Positions 48,986 to 58,633 of a stretch of 64,000 nt of DNA are shown piece by piece. The position numbers were made by a program, and so were the translations under genes. Under the pieces are notes generated by a model. The model made no database searches and was not told the DNA's origin. It worked only from the letters and a program-made list of their open reading frames with translations. Numbering within the stretch: position 1 is the stretch's first letter; the number at the start of each line of letters is the position of its first letter. The stretch is from Microbacterium paraoxydans (GTDB taxonomy: Bacteria > Actinomycetota > Actinomycetes > Actinomycetales > Microbacteriaceae), in assembly GCF_018224615.1 (NCBI RefSeq), contig NZ_JAGTUK010000002.1, positions 682,001-746,000 of the forward strand. The letters are read 5' to 3'.

Positions 48986-50452
48986 ATGAGCACTCAGACC
49001 GAGCAGGCGCTGCTCGACAGCATCCCGACTGGACTCTTCATCGGCGGTCAGTGGATCGACGGCGAGACCGGCGCGACGTTCGACGTGAAGGACCCGGCGA
49101 CCAACCAGGTGATCCGCACGATCGCCGACGCGACGCCCGCCGACGGCATCCGCGCGCTCGACGCGGCCGTCGCCGCGCAGGACGAGTGGGCCGCCACGGC
49201 GCCGCGCGTGCGCAGCGAGATCCTCCGCCGCGCGTTCGACCTGGTGCAGGCGCACAAGGAGGACCTGGCGCTGCTGATGACCCTCGAGATGGGCAAGCCG
49301 CTCGCGGAGGCCCGCGGCGAGGTCGCCTACGGCGGCGAGTTCCTCCGCTGGTTCAGCGAGGAGGCCGTGCGCATCAGCGGCCGCTACGGCCTGAACCCCG
49401 AGGGCACGGGGCACATGATCGTGTCGCAGCGCCCGGTCGGCCCGTCGTTCTTCGTGACGCCGTGGAACTTCCCGTTCGCGATGGCCACCCGCAAGATCGC
49501 GCCGGCGCTCGCCGCCGGCTGCACCGTGGTGATCAAGCCCCCGGCACTCACGCCCCTCACGACCATCTTCTTCACGAAGCTGCTGGAGGAGGCGGGGCTC
49601 CCCGCCGGCGTGGTCAACGTGGTGCAGACGTCGAAGTCGAGCGCCCTCTCGGCGCCGATCATCGCCGACCCGCGGCTGCGCAAGCTGTCGTTCACCGGCT
49701 CGACGGAGGTGGGCCGCAAGCTCATCGCCCAGGCGGCGGAGGGCGTGCTGCGCGTGTCGATGGAGCTGGGTGGCAACGCCCCGTTCGTGGTGTTCGACGA
49801 CGCCGACCTCGACAAGGCGGTGGAGGGCGCGCTGGCCGCCAAGTTCCGCAACATCGGTCAGGCGTGCACGGCCGCCAACCGCTTCATCGTGCACCGCGAT
49901 GTGGCCGGCGAGTTCGCCAAGCGGGTCACGGAGCGCGTCAACGCCATGAAGATCGGCCGCGGCACGGAGGAGGGCGTGGCGATCGGCCCGCTCATCGACG
50001 AGGACGCCGTGGCGAAGGCGGGCGAGCTCGTCGACGACGCCGTGCAGCGCGGTGCGACCCTGCTCGCGGGCGGCAAGGCGCTCGAGGGCACCGGCACGTT
50101 CTACGAGCCCACGGTCCTGACCGACGTGGTGGCGGGTTCCGCGATCCTCCGCGAGGAGATCTTCGGCCCGGTGCTCGCGATCGCGACGTTCGAGACCGAG
50201 GACGAGGCCGTGCGCCTCGCCAACGACACCGAGTACGGCCTGGTGTCGTACGTGTTCACGGAGAACCTGCAGCGCGGCCAGCGCATGATCGATGCGCTCG
50301 AGACCGGCATGATGGGTCTCAACGTGGGCGTGGTCTCCAATGCGGCGGCACCGTTCGGTGGCGTCAAGCAGTCCGGCGTCGGACGCGAGGGCGGCTTCGA
50401 GGGCATCCACGAGTACCTGTCCACCAAGTACACGCTGATCCCGGTCTCCTGA
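48986..50452 (+). CDS. gabD: NAD(P)-dependent succinate-semialdehyde dehydrogenase
   Basis: A 488-residue aldehyde dehydrogenase. TPWNFPFAMATRKIAPALAAGC binds the cofactor region, E260 (MELGGNAPF) and C294 (GQACTAANRF) are catalytic. NDTEYGLVSYVFT and the length fit the GabD group. It converts succinate semialdehyde to succinate as the last step of putrescine/GABA breakdown. ATG 48986 follows AGAGAAAGAGAACCC. Confidence 0.9.
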   Translation: MSTQTEQALLDSIPTGLFIGGQWIDGETGATFDVKDPATNQVIRTIADATPADGIRALDAAVAAQDEWAATAPRVRSEILRRAFDLVQAHKEDLALLMTLEMGKPLAEARGEVAYGGEFLRWFSEEAVRISGRYGLNPEGTGHMIVSQRPVGPSFFVTPWNFPFAMATRKIAPALAAGCTVVIKPPALTPLTTIFFTKLLEEAGLPAGVVNVVQTSKSSALSAPIIADPRLRKLSFTGSTEVGRKLIAQAAEGVLRVSMELGGNAPFVVFDDADLDKAVEGALAAKFRNIGQACTAANRFIVHRDVAGEFAKRVTERVNAMKIGRGTEEGVAIGPLIDEDAVAKAGELVDDAVQRGATLLAGGKALEGTGTFYEPTVLTDVVAGSAILREEIFGPVLAIATFETEDEAVRLANDTEYGLVSYVFTENLQRGQRMIDALETGMMGLNVGVVSNAAAPFGGVKQSGVGREGGFEGIHEYLSTKYTLIPVS

Positions 50453-50474
50453 CCGGACGGCAAGAGGAGGAGAC

Positions 50475-51839
50475 ATGACCGACTACGCCGTCGTCAATCC
50501 CGCCACCGGCGAGACCCTGGCCACGTACGACACGTTCACCGACGCGCAGATCGAGGAGGCCGTCGCGGCCGCCGACGAGGCGCACCGCGAGTGGTCGCGC
50601 TCGACCACGGTCGCGGAGCGCGCCGCGCTGCTGCGCCGGGCGGCCGAGCTGCACCGCGAGCGCCGCGAGGAGCTGGCCGACGTGTTCGTGCGTGAGATGG
50701 GCAAGCCGCGCGAGGCCGCGCTGGGCGAGGTCGACTTCGCCGCCGACATCGCCGAGTACTACGCCGATCAGGCCGAGGACATCATGGCCGATCAGCCCAT
50801 CAAGATCCTCGGGGAGGGGTCGGCGATCATCCGCCGCTCGTCGCTGGGCCCGCTGGTGGGCATCATGCCGTGGAACTTCCCGGCGTACCAGATCGTGCGC
50901 TTCGCGGCGCCGAACCTGATCGTCGGCAACACGATCCTGCTGAAGCCGGCACCGCAGTGCCCGGAGTCGTCGAGCGCGATCGAGGCGATCTACCACGACG
51001 CCGGTTTCCCGAAGGGGGCGTACCAGAACGTGCTCGCCACCAACGAGCAGATCGCCGGAATGATCGCCGACCCGCGCGTGCAGGGCGTGTCGCTGACGGG
51101 CTCGGAGCGCGCCGGTGCGGCCGTCGCCGAGGTCGCGGGCCGCAACCTGAAGAAGGTGGCGCTGGAGCTGGGCGGGTCCGACCCGTTCATCGTGCTGTCG
51201 ACCGACGATCTCGACGCGACGGTGCAGGCGGGCGTGGACGCGCGTCTCGACAACAACGGGCAGGCGTGCAACGGCGCCAAGCGCTTCATCATCGTCGACG
51301 AGCTGTACGACGCCTTCGTGGAGAAGTTCACGGCGGCGATGGCGGCGGTCGAGGCGACCGACCCGATGCAGGACGACACCGTGCTCGGCCCGGTGTCGTC
51401 GGAGGCGGCGGCGCAGAACCTGCAGAAGCAGATCGACACCGCGGTCTCGCAGGGGGCGACCCTGCTGACGGGCGGCACGCGCGAGGGAGCGTTCTTCGCG
51501 CCCACCGTGCTCGCCGACGTCACGCCGGAGATGGACGTGTACCGCGAGGAGCTGTTCGGCCCGGCCGCTGTCGTGTACCGCGTGGCGGACGAGGATGCGG
51601 CGGTGGAGCTGGCCAACGACACGACCTTCGGCCTCGGCTCGTACGTCTTCACGACCGACGAGGAGCAGGCGGAGCGCGTGGCCGATCGCATCGAGGCGGG
51701 CATGGTGTACGTGAACCTCGTGCTCGCGGACAGCCCGGAGCTGCCGTTCGGCGGCATCAAGCGCAGCGGCACCGCGCGTGAGCTCGGGCACCTCGCGGCG
51801 GACGAGTTCGTCAACAAGAAGCTCATCCGCATCGGCTGA
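50475..51839 (+). CDS. Second succinate-semialdehyde or aminobutyraldehyde dehydrogenase
   Basis: A 454-residue aldehyde dehydrogenase of the short GabD2-like group. E231 (LELGGSDPF) and C265 (NNGQACNGAKRF) are catalytic. It lies 22 bases after gabD. Two dehydrogenases in one block fit the two aldehydes of the pathway, 4-aminobutanal from putrescine oxidase and succinate semialdehyde from gabT; which enzyme takes which is not evident. ATG 50475 follows AAGAGGAGGAGAC. Confidence 0.87.
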   Translation: MTDYAVVNPATGETLATYDTFTDAQIEEAVAAADEAHREWSRSTTVAERAALLRRAAELHRERREELADVFVREMGKPREAALGEVDFAADIAEYYADQAEDIMADQPIKILGEGSAIIRRSSLGPLVGIMPWNFPAYQIVRFAAPNLIVGNTILLKPAPQCPESSSAIEAIYHDAGFPKGAYQNVLATNEQIAGMIADPRVQGVSLTGSERAGAAVAEVAGRNLKKVALELGGSDPFIVLSTDDLDATVQAGVDARLDNNGQACNGAKRFIIVDELYDAFVEKFTAAMAAVEATDPMQDDTVLGPVSSEAAAQNLQKQIDTAVSQGATLLTGGTREGAFFAPTVLADVTPEMDVYREELFGPAAVVYRVADEDAAVELANDTTFGLGSYVFTTDEEQAERVADRIEAGMVYVNLVLADSPELPFGGIKRSGTARELGHLAADEFVNKKLIRIG

Positions 51840-51853
51840 GTCCGAGGCGATGT

Positions 51854-51888
51854 CAGCGCCCGGGGGCCCGCACGGCTCCCGGGCGCTG
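51854..51888 (+). terminator. Terminator of the putrescine/GABA block
   Basis: CAGCGCCCGGG (51854-51864) pairs with CCCGGGCGCTG (51878-51888), a perfect 11-bp stem with a 13-base loop. Confidence 0.7.
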
Positions 51889-51919
51889 TCGCGTCCGAGC
51901 CCTCCCGTCCGCCCGGGCG

Positions 51920-51925
51920 TAGGGT
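51920..51925 (+). promoter_or_regulatory. -10 box of a probable leaderless poxB promoter
   Basis: TAGGGT lies six bases before ATG 51932. Confidence 0.5.
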
Positions 51926-51931
51926 CGGGGT

Positions 51932-53656
51932 ATGGCCAACGTCGCTGAGAACATCGTCAAGACTCTGCACGCCAACGGGATCGACCGGGTGTACGGCATC
52001 CCGGGGGACTCCCTCAACGGTTTCACGGACGCGCTGCGCAAGGACGGCCGTATCCGCTGGGTGCATGTGCGCCACGAGGAGGCCGCGGCGTTCGCGGCTG
52101 CGGGGGACGCCGGGACGACCGGTGAGCTCGCGGTCGTCGCCGGCTCGTGCGGTCCGGGCAACCTGCACTTCATCAACGGCCTGTACGACGCGCAGCGCTC
52201 GCGTGTGCCGGTGCTGGCGATCGCGGCGCACATCCCGACCACCGAGATCGGCACCGGGTACTTCCAGGAGACGCACCCGCAGGAGCTGTTCCGTGAGTGC
52301 AGCGTCTACGTCGAGTACGTGGCTGACCCCAAGCAGATGCCGCGGCTGATGGAGATCGCGATGCGCGCGGCGATCGAGGAGCGCGGGGTCGCCGTGCTCG
52401 TGATCCCGGGCGACGTGGCGCTGTCGGAGATCGGCGACGACCGTTCCGTCGTGGTGCGCCGCACCCGGCCGGTGGTGGTGCCGAGCGCGGCCGAGCTGGA
52501 GCAGGCGGCCACGATGCTGAACGCCGCCAAGCGCGTCACGATCCTCGCGGGCGCCGGGGTGGAGGGGGCGCACGACGAGGTGATCGCGCTGGCCGACCGG
52601 CTGGGCGCTCCGATCGTGCACGCCCTGCGCGGCAAGGAGTTCATCGAGTACGACAACCCGTTCGACGTCGGGATGACGGGGCTGCTGGGCTTCGCATCGG
52701 GCTACCGGGCGATGGAGGCCGCGGACGCGCTGCTCGTGCTGGGCAGCGACTTCCCGTACGAGCAGTTCTACCCCGACCACGCGACCACGATCCAGGTGGA
52801 CATCCGCGGCTCGCAGCTCGGCAAGCGGCACCCGCTCGACCTGGGACTGGTGGGCGACGTGCGCGCCACGGCCGAGGCGCTGCTGCCGCGGCTGGCCCGC
52901 AAGGACGACCGCGACCACCTCGACGACGCCACGGCGCACTACCGCAAGACGCGCAAGAAGCTCGACGAGCTCGCGGTGCCCGCCAAGGGCGACCGGCCGA
53001 TCCACCCGCAGTATCTGGCCCGGCTGCTCGACGAGCACGCCGCGGACGACGCGATCTTCACCGCCGACGTGGGCTCGCCGACCGTGTGGGCCGCGCGCTA
53101 CCTGACGATGACGGAGCACCGGCGGCTGATCGGCTCGTTCACGCACGGGTCGATGGCCAATGCGCTGCTGCACGGCATCGGGGCACAGGTGGCGCATCCC
53201 GAGCGGCAGGTGGTGGCGCTCGCGGGCGACGGCGGACTGTCGATGATGCTGGGCGAGCTGCTCACCCTCACGCAGAACCGGCTCCCGGTGAAGACGATCG
53301 TGGTGAACAACGCCTCGCTCAACTTCGTCGAGCTGGAGATGAAGGCCGCCGGGTTCGTCACGTACGGCACCGGGCTGGACAACCCGAGCTTCGCCGCGAT
53401 CGCCGAGGCCATGGGCATCTTCGCCCGGCGGGTCGAGCGCAGCGACGAGCTGCCCGATGCCGTCCGGGAGGTGCTGGCGCACGACGGTCCCGCGCTGCTC
53501 GACGTGGTCACGGAGCGGCAGGAGCTGTCGATGCCGCCCGCGATCGAGGCCGCGCAGGTGAAGGGTTTCGCGCTGTACGCGATCCGTACGGTCATGTCGG
53601 GTCGCGGCGACGAGCTGCTCGATCTGGCGCGGGCCAACTGGCGTCAGCTGTTCTGA
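51932..53656 (+). CDS. poxB: Thiamine-pyrophosphate-dependent pyruvate oxidase/dehydrogenase (quinone)
   Basis: A 574-residue protein with the three TPP-enzyme domains. The glutamate activating TPP lies in VRHEEAAAFAAAGDA near residue 50. The central FAD-type domain has ILAGAGVEGAHDEV near 208. The TPP-binding GDGGLSMMLGE to VVNNASLNF is near 433-465. It is similar to PoxB, which oxidises pyruvate to acetate and CO2 and passes electrons to the quinone pool. The acetate made could feed the glyoxylate shunt encoded nearby. Confidence 0.88.
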   Translation: MANVAENIVKTLHANGIDRVYGIPGDSLNGFTDALRKDGRIRWVHVRHEEAAAFAAAGDAGTTGELAVVAGSCGPGNLHFINGLYDAQRSRVPVLAIAAHIPTTEIGTGYFQETHPQELFRECSVYVEYVADPKQMPRLMEIAMRAAIEERGVAVLVIPGDVALSEIGDDRSVVVRRTRPVVVPSAAELEQAATMLNAAKRVTILAGAGVEGAHDEVIALADRLGAPIVHALRGKEFIEYDNPFDVGMTGLLGFASGYRAMEAADALLVLGSDFPYEQFYPDHATTIQVDIRGSQLGKRHPLDLGLVGDVRATAEALLPRLARKDDRDHLDDATAHYRKTRKKLDELAVPAKGDRPIHPQYLARLLDEHAADDAIFTADVGSPTVWAARYLTMTEHRRLIGSFTHGSMANALLHGIGAQVAHPERQVVALAGDGGLSMMLGELLTLTQNRLPVKTIVVNNASLNFVELEMKAAGFVTYGTGLDNPSFAAIAEAMGIFARRVERSDELPDAVREVLAHDGPALLDVVTERQELSMPPAIEAAQVKGFALYAIRTVMSGRGDELLDLARANWRQLF

Positions 53657-53683
53657 CGGCACCGGGCCGCCGCGGGTGCGCGC

Positions 53684-56482
53684 TCAGCTCTCCAGCAGGG
53701 CACGCACCTCGGCGGCCTCCCCGTGTCGGCCCAGGCTCTCCAGCACGTCGCCCAGTTCGAGCGCGGTGACCTGGCGCAGCGGCGGGAAGCCCTCGGCGTG
53801 GTCGAGCGCGCTGCGGTACACCGCGACTGCGTCGGCGGCCCGCTCGTTGCCCGCGAGCACCCGGGCGGCGAACAGCTCGGAGCTTCCGGCGGAGCCGGGG
53901 TCGCCCAGCGCCGCGAAGGCGTCCGCGGCGGTGAGCGCGGCGGCCACGGCCTCGTCGACGCGTTCCAGCTGGGCGAGCGCCCGGGCACGGGAGTCGGTCA
54001 CGTCGGCCAGCAGCCACCCGGCCTCGTGCTGCTGGGCGAGCGCCGCGACCTCGTCGAACAGCGCGAACGCCCGCTCGTCGCCGCGTCCGCCGTATGCCTG
54101 GCCCAGGCTGTGCAGCACCTCGCTGAGCGCGCCGACCGCCTCCGGGGCGCCCCGCACGATCTCCGCGGCGCCCTCCAGGAGACGGATGGCGTCGTCGTGC
54201 TCGTCGAAGCGGGCGAGGATCTTGGCCTGCTCGGTCATGGCCATGGCCTGATCCGCGTGCTCCTCGCCCTCGCCGAACAGCTCGGCGGCGTAGCCGTGCA
54301 CGCCCACGGCCTGGCCGAACTCACCGGACTCGGCCAGGGCGCGCGCCAGCAGGGTCGCGGTCATGCCGCGCGAGGCGGGGGCCACGTCGGCCTGCTCTTC
54401 GCGCTGCAGCACGTCGCCGAACAGCTCGGCGGCCTCCTGCGCGTCGCCGGAGCGCAGCATGGCCCGGGCGAGACGGAAGTCGACACCGGTCGCGTCGCCT
54501 CCGGCCTCGGCGCGCAGGCGGGAGGCCAGGCGGTAGCGCGACACGGCGCGGTCGGGGTGGTCGGCGTCCTCCCACAGCGCCCCGGCGAGCACGTGTGCGT
54601 CGGCGAGGGCTCGCGTGGCGCCGAGTTCGGCCAGGAGGCGGCAGACCTCGTCGGCGTCCGCGGCACCGTCGAGGTGCTCGCCCGTGCCGCCGCGCACGCG
54701 CGCCCTGGTCTGCAGGGCGTTCGCGCGATGCCCGGCGGACAGGTCGTCCTGCGCCAGGAACCGGTCCAGCAGCGCGGTCGCGGCCTCCAGGTCGCCCTTG
54801 GACAGCAGGGCCCCGATCGCGATGAGCGTGGTGGTGTTCGACAGCCGGGTGTCCTCGGCCTCGGCGAACGCGCGGGCGGCGAGCTCGGCGAGGTCGAGCG
54901 CGGCGTCGGGCTCGTCGGCGTGCAGGTGCAGCGAGGCGCGGCTGATCGCGAGGTCACCCCGCGACCACGCGGGCAGCTGCGCGGCGGTGGCCAGTTCCTC
55001 CTCCAGCGCGGCCCTGGTGTCGTCGGTGTCGAGCCCGAACGTGGCGAGTCCGAGGCGCTGCTCCAGGTCGGCCTGGATGTCGCGGCCCGCGTCGCGCAGG
55101 GCGGCGATGCGCTCGGGCAGCACCTGCTCGGCCTCGGCGACGCGGTCGAGCGCCACGAGGATGCCGAGGCGCATCGACAGCAGCTGGGCGCGCTTGCCCG
55201 GGTCGGTCACCTCGAGCGCGCGCGGCAGGGCCTCGAGCGTCTCGTGCTCGGCGCCGAACTGGGCGAGCTGCATCGCGCGGTCGAACCAGCCGTCCGCGTC
55301 CGTCGGGGTCGTGGAGGGCGCGGTGGCGACGAAGGCGTCCGAGCGGATCGGCACGTCCCAGCTCTCGTCGGCGAGGCGGCGCATCCGGTCGAGGCTCCGC
55401 GCGTGACCGTCGGTGCCGTCGCGCTCGTCGAATTGCGCGCCGATGCGCTCCGCGGCGGCCCAGGCGGCGGTGGCCAGTTCGGACGCGGTCCACGCGCCGT
55501 CGTGCGCGCCGAAGAGCCCGGTGAGGGCGGGGGCCTCGGCGCCACGGACGGGGGTGTCGCCGTGCCCGGTCGCCACGACCCGGTCGAGCGCCACGGCGAA
55601 CGCGGTGAGCGCGGCGAAGTGCGCGTCGACGTTCAGGCCGTCGTGCGCGAGCCAGCCGATGTGCCGCTCGATCAGGGCGAGAGCGCGCGCTTCGTTGCCG
55701 GTGACGGCGGCGAACACGATGTTGTTGGCCACGATGCGGAGGTTGTCGGGGTTGTCCTTCGCGAGCCGGTAGCTGCGCAGGTGCGCGGTCTTGGCGTCCT
55801 CCAGCCGGCCGGCGCGCAGGTAGGGCAGCAGCACGCGGGAGAGCGCGTGCTCGGGCTCCTCACCGCACGAGAAGCCGCCCTCGATCATCTCCTCCACGAG
55901 GCGGATGGCGTCGGCGTCGCGGTCGGTGTCGGCGAAGAACCCGGCGAACTGGCTGCGGCCGCACGCGTCGCAGTGGCTGTGGTCGTCGCGGGGCGTGGCC
56001 TCCAGCTGCACGCGCAGCGCCTCGGCGTCGTCCATCCGCCCGGCGTCCCACGCGTCCTCGAAGCGGGCGGTGAGCACGCCGCTGAGGCCGAGTCCCGCGG
56101 CGCGGTAGTGCGACTCCATGTCGTCGAGCACGGCGGCGATCTGTTCCTGCGAGAACGCGGGGGAGGAGCGCAGCGACGACGCCATCCACTTGAACTGCCA
56201 CATGAGGTCGGCGCCGCCGTTGTCGAGGTCGGCGGGGAAGCGCTGCGGGTCGGCGTCGTGGTGGGCGAGGCACCACGCGAAGGAGTTGAGCATCACGTCG
56301 GTCGCGCCGGTCATGTTGGCGGACGCGGTCTGCCGCATGCGCGCCTCGTACTCCAGCCGCTCGTCGCCGAGCTCGACGGCGAGGGCGACGGCCTCGGCCA
56401 CGAGGGCCTGCTCCGCGGGACCCCACGGGGTGCGGTCGATCTCCTCGATGAGCTGTTGGAAGCGCTTCTTGGGACGTGCCAT
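53684..56482 (-). CDS. Large TPR-repeat protein paired with an HSP90-like ATPase
   Basis: A 932-residue cytoplasmic protein with no signal or membrane segment. From about residue 390 to the end it consists of Ala/Leu-rich helical repeats of TPR type (A-x-A-LLxxG-AxxAAxLF patterns). The N-terminal third is distinct and contains a Cys pair in HCDACG near residue 172 and a further Cys at GFSCGEE, possibly a metal site. ATG 56482 follows GAAAGGCC. It is 21 bases behind the HSP90-like gene, so the two are probably co-expressed. The function is unknown. Confidence 0.75.
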   Translation of the reverse strand: MARPKKRFQQLIEEIDRTPWGPAEQALVAEAVALAVELGDERLEYEARMRQTASANMTGATDVMLNSFAWCLAHHDADPQRFPADLDNGGADLMWQFKWMASSLRSSPAFSQEQIAAVLDDMESHYRAAGLGLSGVLTARFEDAWDAGRMDDAEALRVQLEATPRDDHSHCDACGRSQFAGFFADTDRDADAIRLVEEMIEGGFSCGEEPEHALSRVLLPYLRAGRLEDAKTAHLRSYRLAKDNPDNLRIVANNIVFAAVTGNEARALALIERHIGWLAHDGLNVDAHFAALTAFAVALDRVVATGHGDTPVRGAEAPALTGLFGAHDGAWTASELATAAWAAAERIGAQFDERDGTDGHARSLDRMRRLADESWDVPIRSDAFVATAPSTTPTDADGWFDRAMQLAQFGAEHETLEALPRALEVTDPGKRAQLLSMRLGILVALDRVAEAEQVLPERIAALRDAGRDIQADLEQRLGLATFGLDTDDTRAALEEELATAAQLPAWSRGDLAISRASLHLHADEPDAALDLAELAARAFAEAEDTRLSNTTTLIAIGALLSKGDLEAATALLDRFLAQDDLSAGHRANALQTRARVRGGTGEHLDGAADADEVCRLLAELGATRALADAHVLAGALWEDADHPDRAVSRYRLASRLRAEAGGDATGVDFRLARAMLRSGDAQEAAELFGDVLQREEQADVAPASRGMTATLLARALAESGEFGQAVGVHGYAAELFGEGEEHADQAMAMTEQAKILARFDEHDDAIRLLEGAAEIVRGAPEAVGALSEVLHSLGQAYGGRGDERAFALFDEVAALAQQHEAGWLLADVTDSRARALAQLERVDEAVAAALTAADAFAALGDPGSAGSSELFAARVLAGNERAADAVAVYRSALDHAEGFPPLRQVTALELGDVLESLGRHGEAAEVRALLES

Positions 56483-56503
56483 GAGGGGCCTTTCGGTGGA
56501 GTG

Positions 56504-58327
56504 TCAGCGGGCGTCGCCGAAGGGGAGGGCGTCCCCTTCGATGCCGGCGGAGAGCGAGACGAGGTCGGCCAGGGCGCTGGTCATCAGGGCGCGATCGGCG
56601 TCGCGCAGCGGGTGGTGTCCGGCGAGCAGGGCCTGGATGTAGAGCAGCTGCACGGTGCGGGCGAACACGGCGTCGTCGTCGACGCGCACCAGGGCCCGCA
56701 CCACGCGGTTGGACCAGTTCAGGCACAGCCGCGCCGTGAGGTCGTCGTCGCGGGCGGCGGAGAGCGTCTGGTCGATGCGGTCGAGTACACCGCCCCACAG
56801 CGTTCCGGCGACGCCCCTGGTGCGGCTGCGGTCGATCGCCCGCAGCACTTCGGGGTCGGCCACGTACAGCCCGGTGAGCGTGGGCTGGTCGATCGACCGC
56901 ACGACCACGGCGCAGTCCGACGCGGCCAGCACGGCACCGGCGCGGTTCTCGAGGGCGACCGCGGCGTCGCGGTCGTCCAGGGGTGGCGGGTCGAGCCGGT
57001 CGAGCTCGCCGGCCACGTCGACCTTCTCGACCGTCACGGCGGGGTACAGCTCGGGCAGCAGCCGCACCAGGTCCGCGTCGTACAGGTAGCCGCCGTTGAC
57101 CAGCACCTCGTCGGCGGGCGAGATGCCGGCGACCTGGCGGAACTCGTCCACGGTCTGGGCATAGCGGATGTGCGGGTAGCGCTCGACGAGGTCTCCGATG
57201 CGCAGCGTTCCGTGCGTGGTCTCGACCGTGAGCCACCGGGTGATGAACCGGGCCAGTTCCTCGTCGTGGCGCACGAGCGACTTCAGGCCCACCTCGTGCA
57301 CCGCCACGAACTGCGCCAGGCGGTGCGGCTCGCGCAGGCCGAGTTCGAGCACCCAGCGGCGGATGCCCGCGCCGAGCTGTTCGCGCACGTGCTCGAGGGC
57401 CGTGTCCTCCACGAGCGACTCGCGGCTGGCGGTGGGGGCGAGCCCGGTGGAGTCGATGACCGCGCGCACGAAGAACGCCCAGTCGGGCAGCACGTCGTCC
57501 ACGCGCTCGGACAGCAGCATGCGGCCGAGGTACATGCGGGTGGCCTGGCGCGCACCGGGCGGTGGCGCGAAGGGCAGCACGTAGGCGAGCCCGCGCGTCC
57601 CGGTTCCCGGCTCGCTCAGCTCGATCACGTCGAGCGGGTTCGCTCCCAGCAGGTCGCGGCCGTAGGCGACGGCCGCGTCGGGGTCGTCGGCGGGGGAGAG
57701 GAACGGCGGCTCGCGCGTGACGTCCACGTCGCCGGCGCCGGTGTCGATCGTGACGCGCACGGGGAGGAACTCGCCGAAGGTCGTGGCGAGCTCGTGCACG
57801 GCGGCGGGGCGCAGCAGCTCGTCGGCGTCGAACCGGGGCACCAGGTGCACGCTCGTGCCGACCGGGAGCTCCTCGTCGAGCTCGACGACCTGGAAGGTGC
57901 CGTCGGCGCTGCCCGTCCATTCGACGGACGCGCCGCCCCTGGCACTGCGCGAGCGGATGACGATGGTGTCGGCCACCATGAAGCAGCTGAGCAGGCCGAT
58001 GCCGAACTGCCCGAGGTAGTCGCTGCGGGGCAGGTCGAAGATGTCGCGTTTGGAGCTGCGGCCGACCGTGGCCAGCAGGTCGGCGACCTCGGTCGCGGTG
58101 AGGCCGACGCCGTCGTCGCGCAGCACGAACTCGCCGGTCTGCGCGGTGAGGGGCGTGATGCGGATGCGTCCGCCGCCGCCGTCGACGTCGCGGCGGGCGG
58201 CGATGGCGTCGCGGGCGTTCTGCAGCAGCTCGCGCAGGTACACGCGGGGACTCGAGTAGATGTGTCTGCTCAGCAGATCGACGACTCCGCGCAGGTCCAC
58301 CTGGAACTGCTGCACATCCCCACCCAC
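56504..58327 (-). CDS. HSP90-family (HtpG-like) chaperone ATPase
   Basis: A 607-residue protein with the GHKL ATPase fold at the N-terminus: VYLRELLQNARDAI (Glu/Asn of motif N), RDDGVGL (motif G1) and GQFGIGLLSCFMVAD (motif G2). A middle domain follows, and the last 150 residues diverge from E. coli HtpG. It belongs to the actinobacterial HSP90 branch whose gene neighbours a TPR protein. GTG 58327 (GAGAAGG five bases before) gives the start VGGDVQQFQVDLRG; an in-frame TTG at 58372 is an alternative. Confidence 0.85.
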   Translation of the reverse strand: MGGDVQQFQVDLRGVVDLLSRHIYSSPRVYLRELLQNARDAIAARRDVDGGGGRIRITPLTAQTGEFVLRDDGVGLTATEVADLLATVGRSSKRDIFDLPRSDYLGQFGIGLLSCFMVADTIVIRSRSARGGASVEWTGSADGTFQVVELDEELPVGTSVHLVPRFDADELLRPAAVHELATTFGEFLPVRVTIDTGAGDVDVTREPPFLSPADDPDAAVAYGRDLLGANPLDVIELSEPGTGTRGLAYVLPFAPPPGARQATRMYLGRMLLSERVDDVLPDWAFFVRAVIDSTGLAPTASRESLVEDTALEHVREQLGAGIRRWVLELGLREPHRLAQFVAVHEVGLKSLVRHDEELARFITRWLTVETTHGTLRIGDLVERYPHIRYAQTVDEFRQVAGISPADEVLVNGGYLYDADLVRLLPELYPAVTVEKVDVAGELDRLDPPPLDDRDAAVALENRAGAVLAASDCAVVVRSIDQPTLTGLYVADPEVLRAIDRSRTRGVAGTLWGGVLDRIDQTLSAARDDDLTARLCLNWSNRVVRALVRVDDDAVFARTVQLLYIQALLAGHHPLRDADRALMTSALADLVSLSAGIEGDALPFGDAR

Positions 58328-58414
58328 ACGCGCCCCTTCTCGCCGGCATCCGCTCGCCGAGCCTAGCAACAACCCGTATATCGAGGCCGGTTCGGCACCA
58401 TCGGGCGGATGCCG

Positions 58415-58420
58415 TATGCT
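58415..58420 (+). promoter_or_regulatory. -10 box for trpT-secE-nusG
   Basis: TATGCT matches the -10 consensus at four of six positions and lies about 100 bases before tRNA-Trp. No clear -35 is seen. The 148-base stretch before the tRNA holds nothing else recognised. Confidence 0.4.
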
Positions 58421-58520
58421 TGTGGAGCAGTTGTTCTCTGCATTCTTTCGCCGTGCCTGGGGTCTTCGGATTCCGGCTCAGCGGTGGGATGAGAGGACAC
58501 CCCGAGGCCCCCGGGCCTCT

Positions 58521-58593
<73 letters not shown>

Positions 58594-58633
58594 CGCGTCA
58601 GTGCAACGCTGGCACACGAAAGGTACATTCAGG

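Noticed and set aside
53723..58366. A 1547-codon plus-strand frame opposite the TPR and HSP90-like genes
   Set aside because: It is entirely antisense to two genes with clear domains and shows only Val/Gly/Arg-rich shadow composition.
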